Assembly: GCA_020722965.1 (NCBI GenBank)
Contig: DYJT01000001.1
Span: forward strand, 166,411 to 221,905
Length of the DNA stretch: 55,495 nucleotides
Reading direction: 5' to 3'
DNA from: Brachyspira murdochii
GTDB lineage: Bacteria; Spirochaetota; JAAYUW01
Of this stretch, positions 37,283-45,250 are shown piece by piece. Each line of letters begins with the position of its first letter. Position 1 is the stretch's first letter. The notes under the pieces were generated by a model that had not been told where the DNA came from, made no database searches, and worked only from the letters and a program-made list of their open reading frames with translations. Made by a program: the position numbers and the translations under genes.

Positions 37283-38776
37283 ATGATAAATTTTGCCCAA
37301 ATTTTAACGCGTAAAAACACAAAACTTTTCCTTTTCAATACTATGAGCCAAAAGAAAGAAGAATTTATTCCACTTGAGGATAATAAGGCAAGAATGTATT
37401 GTTGTGGTTTAACTGTTTATAATTATGCTCATATTGGAAATCTAAGAAAGTATATTTTCGATGATATTTTAAGAAGAACCTTAAGTTTTTTTGGTTACAA
37501 TGTCACTCATCAGATGAATGTGACAGATATAGGGCATCTTGAATCTGATGCGGATGAAGGGGAAGATAAATTAGAAAAAGAAGCCAGAAAAAAGGGTGAA
37601 GATGTATTATCTCTTGCTAGATTTTATGAAAAAGCCTTTTTTGATGATCTTCAAAAGCTAAATATATTGATGCCTCATGTCATTTCAAGGGCTACAGAGC
37701 ATATTGATTGTATGATAGATCTAATAAAAAGAATTGAAAAAAATGGTTATTCTTATTTTTCAGATGGTAATCTCTATTTTGATGTTGGTAAATTAAAAGA
37801 TTATGGAAAACTTGCAAGGCTGGATTTGAACTCACTAAAAGCAGGTGCAAGGATAGATATAGATAAAAATAAAAAAAATCCTTTTGATTTTGTTTTGTGG
37901 TTTACTAATTCAAAATTTAAAAACCATATATTGAACTGGGATTCGCCATGGGGGCAGGGTTTTCCAGGCTGGCATATAGAATGTGCTGCCATGTCTATTA
38001 AATATCTTGGAGAGCAATTTGAGATTCACACAGGGGGGATAGACCATATCCCCGTTCATCATACAAACGAAATAGCAGAAGCCGAAGCAGCAATTGGTAA
38101 AGATTGGGTAAAATACTGGCTTCATTGTGAATTTTTAATCTTAGACAAAGAAGAAAAGATGTCCAAATCTCTTAATAACTTCATAACTTTGAATGATCTT
38201 ATTGATAAAAAAATAAATCCATTATCATACAGATTTATGTGCTTAAATGCCCATTATCGCAAGAAAATGATCTTTTCAAACAAGGCTATGGATGCAGCTC
38301 AAAATGGTTTTTGGGGGTTAAAAGAAAAGATAATAAATGAAAAAGAAAAGTTAGGCGAGGAAAGCAAAATTATAGAACAACAAATTATAAATAATGAAAT
38401 TAATATCGATAATCTTCTTGATAAAGATATAAAGGGATACCTGGATCAGTTTGTAGAAGCAATTTCCGATGATTTAAATACACCTTTAGCCCTTGCAGTT
38501 GTCTTTAATCTTTTAAAAGATTCAAAAATACCTCCTTCTACAAAATATGCGACATTGCTGATATTTGACAAAATACTGGGTTTTGGTTTTGAAAAATTCG
38601 ATCGGGGTAAACTCGATAGTAACCAGAAGGAATTGGTTAGACTTAGAGAAAAAGCTAGAGAAGAAAAAGATTATAAAAAAGCAGATGAAATAAGAAATAA
38701 GTTGTTGGAGCAAGGGGTAGTATTACAAGACACACCTAATGGAACACATTATTTCATAGATAAATTAATACTTTAA
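37283..38776 (+). CDS. cysS: Cysteinyl-tRNA synthetase
   Basis: Class I synthetase of 497 residues that charges tRNA-Cys. The opening is KLFLFNTMSQKKEEFIPL, then CCGLTVYNYAHIGNLR with the first zinc Cys and the HIGH-type motif HIGN. The other zinc ligands are Cys in GWHIECAAM and His/Glu in HHTNEIAEAEA. KMSKSLNN is the KMSKS loop. The C-terminal DALR and anticodon region is present. The first 15 residues extend beyond the usual start; the ATG at 37283 has AAGGAAG upstream and fits best. It is the last gene of the dnaX operon. Its 3' end overlaps the convergent TPR gene by 12 bp. Confidence 0.96.
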   Translation: MINFAQILTRKNTKLFLFNTMSQKKEEFIPLEDNKARMYCCGLTVYNYAHIGNLRKYIFDDILRRTLSFFGYNVTHQMNVTDIGHLESDADEGEDKLEKEARKKGEDVLSLARFYEKAFFDDLQKLNILMPHVISRATEHIDCMIDLIKRIEKNGYSYFSDGNLYFDVGKLKDYGKLARLDLNSLKAGARIDIDKNKKNPFDFVLWFTNSKFKNHILNWDSPWGQGFPGWHIECAAMSIKYLGEQFEIHTGGIDHIPVHHTNEIAEAEAAIGKDWVKYWLHCEFLILDKEEKMSKSLNNFITLNDLIDKKINPLSYRFMCLNAHYRKKMIFSNKAMDAAQNGFWGLKEKIINEKEKLGEESKIIEQQIINNEINIDNLLDKDIKGYLDQFVEAISDDLNTPLALAVVFNLLKDSKIPPSTKYATLLIFDKILGFGFEKFDRGKLDSNQKELVRLREKAREEKDYKKADEIRNKLLEQGVVLQDTPNGTHYFIDKLIL

Positions 38777-39973
38777 GAACTGTATTTTTAACTTTTCAGC
38801 CTCTTTTAACTCTGTTTTTGCTCCTAAGTTTTTATAGATACCAATCGCCTCATCAAAGTAATGAGTAACATCTTCTTTCTTTTTACCCAGTATAAATCCT
38901 TTTAGGGTTAGAGCATCGGCATATTCTTTCATTTCCTCTCTTTCAAATGCGCACATTAAGACTTCATCGATCAATCCTTCGGCACTTTCAATTCTTGCTG
39001 TTTCTATATAAAGTTTTGCAAGGAAAATTTTAATGTAATTTTCATATCTAACGTAAGTTCCAGACTCGAAAAATAGCTTCTCACCATCGGTAAAATATTG
39101 TTCTGCTTTTTCATAGTCTTTTAAGAAAAAATATGATTCCCCTATATTCCATGTTGCAACTGCCTGTGCATCTGTATCACCTAAAGATTTAGCGGTATTA
39201 ATTATTTTTTCATATATAGAATTAGCATTTTCGAATTTACCATGTTGTTTATAAATTTCTCCAATATTATTGTAAATAGTAAGTAGATTTTCGTGAAAAC
39301 CACCTTTTTTAAAAGATTCAGAGGATTTGATAAGGCTATTAAGTGCCTCAGAAAAATTTTCCTTTGCATAATAAGCAAGACCTTTTATGCTGTAGAATCT
39401 ACCGGTGAGAAGAAAGCTATAAGGTGTTTTTGCATCTAAAATGGGTTGAATTTCATTTTTTTCAATCTGGTCAATCTGATCTATCAATTCATTATATTTT
39501 GCAGTTCTATATAATATATCCATTCTTTGTATTTTGAAATCTAAGTTTTTATAGATATAATCGAGTCTAATCTGTTCCTTCCAATCCTTTAATACTTCAT
39601 CAACTTTTTCTTTTTCGCCATTTTCGAAGTAGAAGTCAATTAAAAGAGAATATTTTCTAAAAATAAATTCCGAAAAAATTTTTATCTTTTGCGATGTTTT
39701 TTCTAATTCTTCTTTATTTTTTAATCTATTATAGATAATCATCTTTAAAAAAAGGCATTCTTCAAAGAATCTTAAATTTTTATTGATTTTATTTTCAACG
39801 AGATTTAGTAGATTTAGGGCTTTATCATATATCTTTTTATCAATTAAATATCGGGATAATGAGATAAAAATGATTAAAATATCATCTTGATTATTTTTCT
39901 GACTTTCAACATCAAGTAGATCCTTAATGAGCTGGGAAATATCATCTATTTTTTTCAAATATTGTTCCTCCAT
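38765..39973 (-). CDS. Cytoplasmic TPR repeat protein
   Basis: Protein of 402 residues with no signal peptide or membrane segment. It is helical throughout, with at least five recognisable tetratricopeptide repeats in the C-terminal 250 residues (for instance ENLLTIYNNIGEIYKQHGKFENANSIYEKII and AVATWNIGESYFFLKDYEKAEQYFTDGEKLF). The N-terminal part is a charged helical region without clear repeats. TPRs bind other proteins; no enzymatic domain is attached, so no function can be assigned. The start is the ATG at 39973, six bases after GAGGAA, with a TATAAT box about 20 bases upstream on this strand. It is a single gene, convergent on cysS and divergent from rpsU. Confidence 0.82.
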   Translation of the reverse strand: MEEQYLKKIDDISQLIKDLLDVESQKNNQDDILIIFISLSRYLIDKKIYDKALNLLNLVENKINKNLRFFEECLFLKMIIYNRLKNKEELEKTSQKIKIFSEFIFRKYSLLIDFYFENGEKEKVDEVLKDWKEQIRLDYIYKNLDFKIQRMDILYRTAKYNELIDQIDQIEKNEIQPILDAKTPYSFLLTGRFYSIKGLAYYAKENFSEALNSLIKSSESFKKGGFHENLLTIYNNIGEIYKQHGKFENANSIYEKIINTAKSLGDTDAQAVATWNIGESYFFLKDYEKAEQYFTDGEKLFFESGTYVRYENYIKIFLAKLYIETARIESAEGLIDEVLMCAFEREEMKEYADALTLKGFILGKKKEDVTHYFDEAIGIYKNLGAKTELKEAEKLKIQFLKY

Positions 39974-40128
39974 AACCACTTCCTCATATGGGAATTATAC
40001 CAAATACCAAATAAATCTTATATCAAATAAAAATATAGTATATGAAAAAAATATTGTAAAATAATATTAATTGACAAAAGAAAAAATTATATCAATTTAA
40101 GCAAAAGAATTAAAGTGAGGTGATATTC

Positions 40129-40344
40129 TTGGCAAGAGTCTATGCTAACTCCGATGAAAGCGTCGAACTTCTTCTTAAAAAATTCAAAAGAGAATGCGAA
40201 AGAGAGTCAATTTTAAGAGAATGGAAAAGAAAAGAATACTATACCAAACCTGCTGAAGAAAGAAAAGTTCAGAAGAAATCTCTCGAAAGAAAGAGATTGA
40301 AGAAGTTACGAAAGATGGAAATGTCTGGAAGAAAAAAAAAATAA
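40129..40344 (+). CDS. rpsU: Small ribosomal subunit protein bS21
   Basis: Ribosomal protein of 71 residues that binds near the anti-Shine-Dalgarno end of 16S rRNA. The sequence opens (M)ARVYANSDESVELLLKKFKRECERE, matching the bS21 start, and ends in a very basic tail (KRLKKLRKMEMSGRKKK). The start is TTG at 40129, six bases after a perfect GAGGTGA site; the in-frame GTG at 40120 lies inside that site. A TTGACA box at 40071 may be the -35 of its promoter. A strong terminator follows 10 bp after the stop, so it is a single-gene unit. Confidence 0.95.
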   Translation: MARVYANSDESVELLLKKFKRECERESILREWKRKEYYTKPAEERKVQKKSLERKRLKKLRKMEMSGRKKK

Positions 40345-40354
40345 TAATTTTTAT

Positions 40355-40377
40355 GGGGGGGGTTACCCCCTTTTTTT
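40355..40377 (+). terminator. Rho-independent terminator after rpsU
   Basis: A G-run (40355-40362), loop TTA, CCCCC (40366-40370), then seven T's. It is a compact and very stable hairpin in an AT-rich background. Confidence 0.92.
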
Positions 40378-40480
40378 AATAATGAATTAAATGAAAAAAC
40401 TAACAAAAACTTCATGTATTTAGTATCTATTTTTTATTAAATATTAAGAGATTAATAAAAAGATTAATAAAGAGAATTAT

Positions 40481-41167
40481 ATGCCATTATTTGTTGTTTC
40501 CACACCGATTGGTAATCTTTCCGATATTACATTTAGAGCAATAGAGTCATTAAAAAATGCCGATATAATCCTTTGTGAAGATACAAGACAGACCATTAAA
40601 CTATTAAATTACTACAAAATAAAAGCTAAAAAGCTCCTTTCATTTTATTCGCAAATTGAATCAAAGAGGATAGATGAAATATTAAACGAATTGAAAGAAG
40701 AAAAGAGTATCTGTCTTGTCACAGATAATGGCACTCCTTGTATTTCGGATCCAGGATATCATCTAATAGAAGCATGTTATAAAAATGGATTTGAAGTTTT
40801 TACAGTACCTGGCCCTTCAGCTTTAATTTCTGCTATATCAATCTCTGGTTTTTCGGCTGATACATTTCTTTTTTATGGTTTTTTACCAAGAAAAGAGGGT
40901 AAGATAAAAAAAATTTTAAAAAATCTAGAGATTATAGATGGATTATTAATCTTCTATGAATCACCCTTTCGTGTTTATAAGACATTGAATTTCATAAAAG
41001 AAACATATGGAGATGAAACAGAAGTTTTTATTGCTAGAGAATTAACAAAAAAATTTGAAGAAAAGTTTAGGGGAAAAGTAGTAGAAATTTTAAAAAATAT
41101 TTCCGATAAATTAAAAGGAGAATTTGTAATTATTGTAAATTTATATAAAAATAAAAAAATTAGGTAA
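40481..41167 (+). CDS. rsmI: 16S rRNA 2'-O-ribose methyltransferase RsmI
   Basis: SAM-dependent enzyme of 228 residues that methylates the 2'-OH of C1402 in 16S rRNA. It has the tetrapyrrole methylase fold, with the family pattern LFVVSTPIGNLSDITFRAIESLKNADIILCEDTR at the start. LVTDNGTPCISDPGY, FTVPGPSALISAISISGF and FLPRK follow, then YESPFRVYKTL. The length is somewhat below the usual 275-290 because the C-terminal extension is reduced. It lies 111 bp after the rpsU terminator, and a sigma-28-type promoter for flgM begins just after its stop. Confidence 0.95.
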   Translation: MPLFVVSTPIGNLSDITFRAIESLKNADIILCEDTRQTIKLLNYYKIKAKKLLSFYSQIESKRIDEILNELKEEKSICLVTDNGTPCISDPGYHLIEACYKNGFEVFTVPGPSALISAISISGFSADTFLFYGFLPRKEGKIKKILKNLEIIDGLLIFYESPFRVYKTLNFIKETYGDETEVFIARELTKKFEEKFRGKVVEILKNISDKLKGEFVIIVNLYKNKKIR

Positions 41168-41190
41168 TACTAAATAAAATTAGCCGATAA
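41165..41190 (+). promoter_or_regulatory. Sigma-28 (FliA)-type promoter upstream of flgM
   Basis: GCCGATAA at 41183-41190 matches the flagellar sigma-28 -10 element in all eight positions. A weaker TAAT at 41165-41168 with 14-bp spacing may be the -35 (consensus TAAA, 15 bp). AGGAGG follows at 41197-41202, so the leader would be very short. Confidence 0.65.
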
Positions 41191-41208
41191 TAGAATAGGA
41201 GGCATTCT

Positions 41209-41499
41209 ATGACTATCGAAAAGATTAATGGAATCGATAAGATATTCAATAACAAAGAAGTTAAACCAGTCAGAAAAAATGATAAAATAGATAAAGCAGA
41301 TTCGATAGAAATATCCGATAAAGCCAAAGAATTAGCCCTTAGAGAAAAATATATTAAGATGATAAAAGAAAGCCCTGAAATAGATAATTCGAAGAGAATT
41401 GAAGAGTTAAAGAAAAGAATGGCTGAACCAGATTATATAACTCAAAAACTCATAGATGATATAGCCAGGCGTATTGCTGAATCTTTGGGGTTACTCTAG
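41209..41499 (+). CDS. flgM: Anti-sigma-28 factor FlgM
   Basis: Small charged protein of 96 residues. FlgM binds sigma-28 until the flagellar hook-basal body is complete and then leaves through the flagellar export apparatus. The spirochaete form is recognisable: MTIEKINGIDKI at the start, a disordered Lys/Asp-rich middle with DSIEISDKAKELA, and a helical C-terminus (RIEELKKRMAEPDYITQKLIDDIARRIAESLGLL) that carries the sigma-binding region. A perfect AGGAGG precedes the ATG, and a sigma-28-type promoter lies just upstream, giving feedback control as in enteric bacteria. No other flagellar gene is in the window. Confidence 0.88.
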   Translation: MTIEKINGIDKIFNNKEVKPVRKNDKIDKADSIEISDKAKELALREKYIKMIKESPEIDNSKRIEELKKRMAEPDYITQKLIDDIARRIAESLGLL

Positions 41500-41518
41500 A
41501 ATTTTGTAGTATAATTCT

Positions 41519-42670
41519 ATGAGTGAAATCATAAGTTTTTCGATTCCAGCAGATATTATCTTTGGTGTTGATTCGCTTTTAAAATTAGGAGATATTGTAC
41601 ACGCTAAAGGTGATAAGGTAATAATAATTACAGAGTCTATTTTTTACGAAAACAAATTAATTGGCCAGATTGAACGCCTTTTAAAATCTTTCAATATTGA
41701 TTATATAATATATGATGAAATAGGAACTGATTCTGGTTCAGTGGATATCTCTAATATAGCTATCTTATCCCAGACTGCAAGAGTAGATGCAATAATTGGA
41801 CTTGGTGGTCAAAAATGCTTAAATATCGCAAAAGCAGTAGGTCTTGTAGCGCCTCATGAAAAAAGCTTTTATTATTATCTTAAAAATCCAGAAGAGCTTG
41901 ATATTAAAATTCCAGTTATACTTATTCCAACAACTTTAAGAGATTACTTTGCCCTTTCAGATTCGATTTATTATAAAGATCAAGATATTGGTTATTCTAA
42001 ATTATTTACTCATCCTAAACTTTATGCAGATTACATAATTTTCGACCCTGTATTAAATTCAGATATTCCTAAAAACATAATGACTTTAATGTTGATAGAG
42101 ATGCTTGGTTTTGCCATAGATTCAATTATGTCACCAAAATCATCAATCTTCACAGATACCCTATTATTCAAGACTCTAGAGACAATAAATTCAAATTTTA
42201 ATCATATACTTGAATATCCAGATGATTTAGAGGTTAGAAAAAATATCTGTCTTGGTGGACTCTTTTTGATGTTCGCAGGTAGAATAACTGGTTTTGGTAT
42301 TCTACAAAATCTGGTTCTTAGTATAAATTCATACCTTAAAATACCGAAATTATCTATCGTCCCATCAATATTACCTCATATCCTGGAGTTTTTAGTTCAA
42401 TCCGCACCTGAAAAATTTGTTAAAATTGCGAATTGTCTTGATATTGATACAAAAAACATGAGTGTAGTCGAAAGTGCATTAAAAGTTCCAGAATATTTTC
42501 AAATTATGGCTGATACTCATAAAATACCTCAAAGATTATCGGATTTTGGTATTGTCAAAGAAATATTATACAAATTAGCTGATCATTCTATGGCCTTCCC
42601 TTTTTACACGAATTCAGTAAAGGTAATCTCAAAGGAAGATATATATAATATTCTTTATTCTTCTTTATAA
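41519..42670 (+). CDS. Iron-alcohol-dehydrogenase-fold protein with degenerate active site
   Basis: Protein of 383 residues with the layout of iron-containing alcohol dehydrogenases. It opens with FSIPADIIFGVDSLLKLGDIV and a domain-1 Rossmann-like half. The NAD motif that is usually GGGSxxDxAK reads GLGGQKCLNIAK (94-105), with Asn for Asp. The PTTxGTGSE motif reads PTTLRDYFALSD. In the metal-binding helix, DALTHAIE is replaced by IEMLGFAID. The later His pair (HAxAHxL and PHG) is replaced by ILQNLVLSI and SIVPSI. So the metal ligands and part of the cofactor site are missing, and normal dehydrogenase activity is unlikely. It starts 19 bp after flgM and is probably cotranscribed with it. Its role is unknown. 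Confidence 0.75.
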   Translation: MSEIISFSIPADIIFGVDSLLKLGDIVHAKGDKVIIITESIFYENKLIGQIERLLKSFNIDYIIYDEIGTDSGSVDISNIAILSQTARVDAIIGLGGQKCLNIAKAVGLVAPHEKSFYYYLKNPEELDIKIPVILIPTTLRDYFALSDSIYYKDQDIGYSKLFTHPKLYADYIIFDPVLNSDIPKNIMTLMLIEMLGFAIDSIMSPKSSIFTDTLLFKTLETINSNFNHILEYPDDLEVRKNICLGGLFLMFAGRITGFGILQNLVLSINSYLKIPKLSIVPSILPHILEFLVQSAPEKFVKIANCLDIDTKNMSVVESALKVPEYFQIMADTHKIPQRLSDFGIVKEILYKLADHSMAFPFYTNSVKVISKEDIYNILYSSL

Positions 42671-42706
42671 GACCAGGCTATTTCAACATTATTCGATTTT
42701 TCAACC

Positions 42707-42743
42707 TTTTTAATTAATCTTTTAATCAATTTTTTAATCAATC
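42707..42743. repeat. Short tandem repeat, 12-13 bp unit, three copies
   Basis: TTTTTAATTAATC, TTTTAATCAATT and TTTTAATCAATC lie end to end between two convergent genes and run into the last codons of the minus-strand gene. They look like slippage products. Confidence 0.7.
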
Positions 42744-45236
42744 TATTGAAAAGATAATTCTTAAAATCGAAATAGGATATTTAAAAGATTCTATCTTAGT
42801 TTTGTACAAAAAAATTAATGTTTTTAAATCTTTTATTATGTCTAATATAAGGATATCATTGTTATTCGATTCATTTTGGGTATACATTATGCTAAAATTA
42901 TAGATATTTTCAATCAGTTCAAAGAAAATCATCGTAAATTCATTGTAATATTTTTGGATTAATAATACCTTGTTTTTGATTGAATCAATATCTTCATCTG
43001 TATAGCTTTGCATAAGATAAAAATTTTGAATTTCTTCAAAAAAAACTTTTAATTCATTTTCAAAGAAATCCAATTTTGAAAGAAATTCATCTATTTTGAA
43101 TAATAATAGATTGGTTTGGGTTATTATCCTTATGTTTTCTTTATAGTTAGAGCTTGAAAAAGAACTTTTATTTGATAGTGAAAGATTGTAAAGAATTAAT
43201 GCCTTCTCTATGTTATCTTTTTGATACTTATAATCTTTAATCGCTTCCTTAAAACTTGAAATATCAAATAAGATCTGATTTATCGCCACAACTCTTACTA
43301 TTAAATATTTTTTTATCTCTTCATTTCTTGTTTGTAATTTTAAATCTACCCCTTTGTTTTGAATATCATTTTTAAGTTTTTTAAGATATTCTTTTTGCTG
43401 ATCAATAGACATTTTCTTATGGAATTGTATGGAGTTATACCTTGTTTTTAAAAAATCATAAAGCCTGTATGTTATTGAAATAATCTTTTCTTGAATAATT
43501 ACCAATGAATTTAAATAAATAAAATCAAAATCATTAACTTTTAATAATTCAAAGATTTCTTTTTGAATAGATTCTATATAAACTAAATATTTATCAACTT
43601 CTCTTGCAAAGATATCTTGATAATAACCCACATCATTTTTCTTCATAAAATATTTTAGTAGTGTAAGATAATTATTATAAGATTTTTCTATCTCTTCGGC
43701 AAGAGAGATAATAGAATGATAATCATCTTCATAGGATGTATAAAATTGAATAATCGAATAGAGCAGGTTCAGACTATTTGAATCGTTAAAAAGATTTGAA
43801 TTGTTGGCAAGGTATTTAAGCATCATTATGTTTTTATCAAGCACATTAAAATTTTGGATTAGAAGAGTTTTTATTTCTTGAGCTTGTTGTAAATACAAGG
43901 ATTTGTAAATAATATCGTCTAAGGAAAAGAATTTGTTCATTATACTTTCATCTTCACTATATTCATTTTGTAAAGTCATAAGGATTTCATATAACTTGTT
44001 AAGGTAAATAGAGACAAAACTTTTAGATTCTACCTGTGTCAAAAAGGTCTGGATAATAATGTTGTTTAAGTCTTTTGGCATATTTGTATATGAGTTTTTA
44101 ATTAAATCTGAAATTAGATTTTTTGTTTTCTCTTTTAAAATTTCAATTTTTTGAAAATTTTTGTTAATCATGCTATTAGAATTCAGGATATTAACATAGG
44201 ATACTTCCATAAACTCATAAGATAACTTAATAGTTTGTGAAAAAGATTTTATCTTATTATAGGCTATTAGAAAAGAAGATTTCGAGGAATAATCTATAAA
44301 TTCACCAAACAAGTCTAGATCGTAAATATCGTTGGAAAATTCGATTAATCTTTTAAAATATTCAAAATAATTTTTCATCTGATAATAAAATTCAAGATAA
44401 TGAGTCCTGTTAAAATTATATTCAATAAGTTCCTGTTGAATAATTAAATAAACCTCACTATATTTTACTAAAATTTGCGAAATATCACTGCCTGGCGTTA
44501 TTTTTATATTTTCCAACTCATCTTTTATTCTATTTTCTATTTCTATGCTTTTTTCTTCCGAATTTTCAATCTTTTCTAAAAAGCTGTTATTTTTATCTAA
44601 AAGATGAAAAATTCTCTCAAAAAAAATATCTGAAAGATTATTTATCTCCTCTATCTTTTTATTTGTCTGGTTAAAAAAAAAGTTTAATTCATTTAAATTG
44701 AATTTCTCCTTTGATTTCTGAAGATTTCCATCCTTAAAAAGGAAAATTCTATCTGTCTTTGTAGGTTTAAAAATCTGTGAATTAAACTCTATTTGGGAAT
44801 CATCTAAAAAATCAAAAAGAACTTCTTTTGAAAATTTAATGGCTATCTTACCCTTATATATTATAAATTCATTTTGACCAATTTTAATCTTTATGCTTTC
44901 AATAGTATTGATGTAGATAGTGCCATAAAGAAGGTTTATGATATTATTATTCATTTCAAAACTTGTCGAAGGGAAAATACGGATTAAGTCTTTTTTGGAA
45001 TGAATTTCAAGATAGCTGTTTTTATCAATTGCAAGTTTACAATTTTTTGGAATTATGGAATTGTCGATAACCTTAAAAGGAGTTTGAAAATTTTGAATCA
45101 GGTATGTTACACTGCCTTTGACAATAAATGTCTTATATTGCAATGCTTCTTGAGCAAGCAAAATATTGTTATGGGAAGCGAATAGAATCAATAACAAAAG
45201 GATATATAGAATTTTAACTGCCGTCTTATTCATCAT
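42738..45236 (-). CDS. Large secreted helical protein with FecR-like N-terminal domain
   Basis: Protein of 832 residues with a signal peptide (hydrophobic stretch ending LLAQEA). Residues about 30-165 are beta-rich and pattern like FecR/LysM-FecR domains of spirochaete exported proteins (KGSVTYLIQN, KNCKLAIDKNSYLEIHSKKDLIRIFPSTSFEM, LLYGTIYI, GKIAIKFSKEVLFDF). The remaining ~650 residues are helical, rich in Asn, Ile, Lys, Tyr and Phe, with coiled-coil-like stretches and no enzymatic motif. It probably spans the periplasm or lines the envelope. It starts at ATG-ATG five bases after GGAG and lies 14 bp after the beta-barrel gene on the same strand, so the two are an operon. I do not recognise a named family beyond the N-terminal domain. 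Confidence 0.7.
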   Translation of the reverse strand: MMNKTAVKILYILLLLILFASHNNILLAQEALQYKTFIVKGSVTYLIQNFQTPFKVIDNSIIPKNCKLAIDKNSYLEIHSKKDLIRIFPSTSFEMNNNIINLLYGTIYINTIESIKIKIGQNEFIIYKGKIAIKFSKEVLFDFLDDSQIEFNSQIFKPTKTDRIFLFKDGNLQKSKEKFNLNELNFFFNQTNKKIEEINNLSDIFFERIFHLLDKNNSFLEKIENSEEKSIEIENRIKDELENIKITPGSDISQILVKYSEVYLIIQQELIEYNFNRTHYLEFYYQMKNYFEYFKRLIEFSNDIYDLDLFGEFIDYSSKSSFLIAYNKIKSFSQTIKLSYEFMEVSYVNILNSNSMINKNFQKIEILKEKTKNLISDLIKNSYTNMPKDLNNIIIQTFLTQVESKSFVSIYLNKLYEILMTLQNEYSEDESIMNKFFSLDDIIYKSLYLQQAQEIKTLLIQNFNVLDKNIMMLKYLANNSNLFNDSNSLNLLYSIIQFYTSYEDDYHSIISLAEEIEKSYNNYLTLLKYFMKKNDVGYYQDIFAREVDKYLVYIESIQKEIFELLKVNDFDFIYLNSLVIIQEKIISITYRLYDFLKTRYNSIQFHKKMSIDQQKEYLKKLKNDIQNKGVDLKLQTRNEEIKKYLIVRVVAINQILFDISSFKEAIKDYKYQKDNIEKALILYNLSLSNKSSFSSSNYKENIRIITQTNLLLFKIDEFLSKLDFFENELKVFFEEIQNFYLMQSYTDEDIDSIKNKVLLIQKYYNEFTMIFFELIENIYNFSIMYTQNESNNNDILILDIIKDLKTLIFLYKTKIESFKYPISILRIIFSID

Positions 45237-45250
45237 ATTGACTCCAGATA

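Noticed and set aside
40120..40128. GTG start for rpsU
   Set aside because: It lies inside the GAGGTGA ribosome site; bS21 homology begins at the TTG at 40129.
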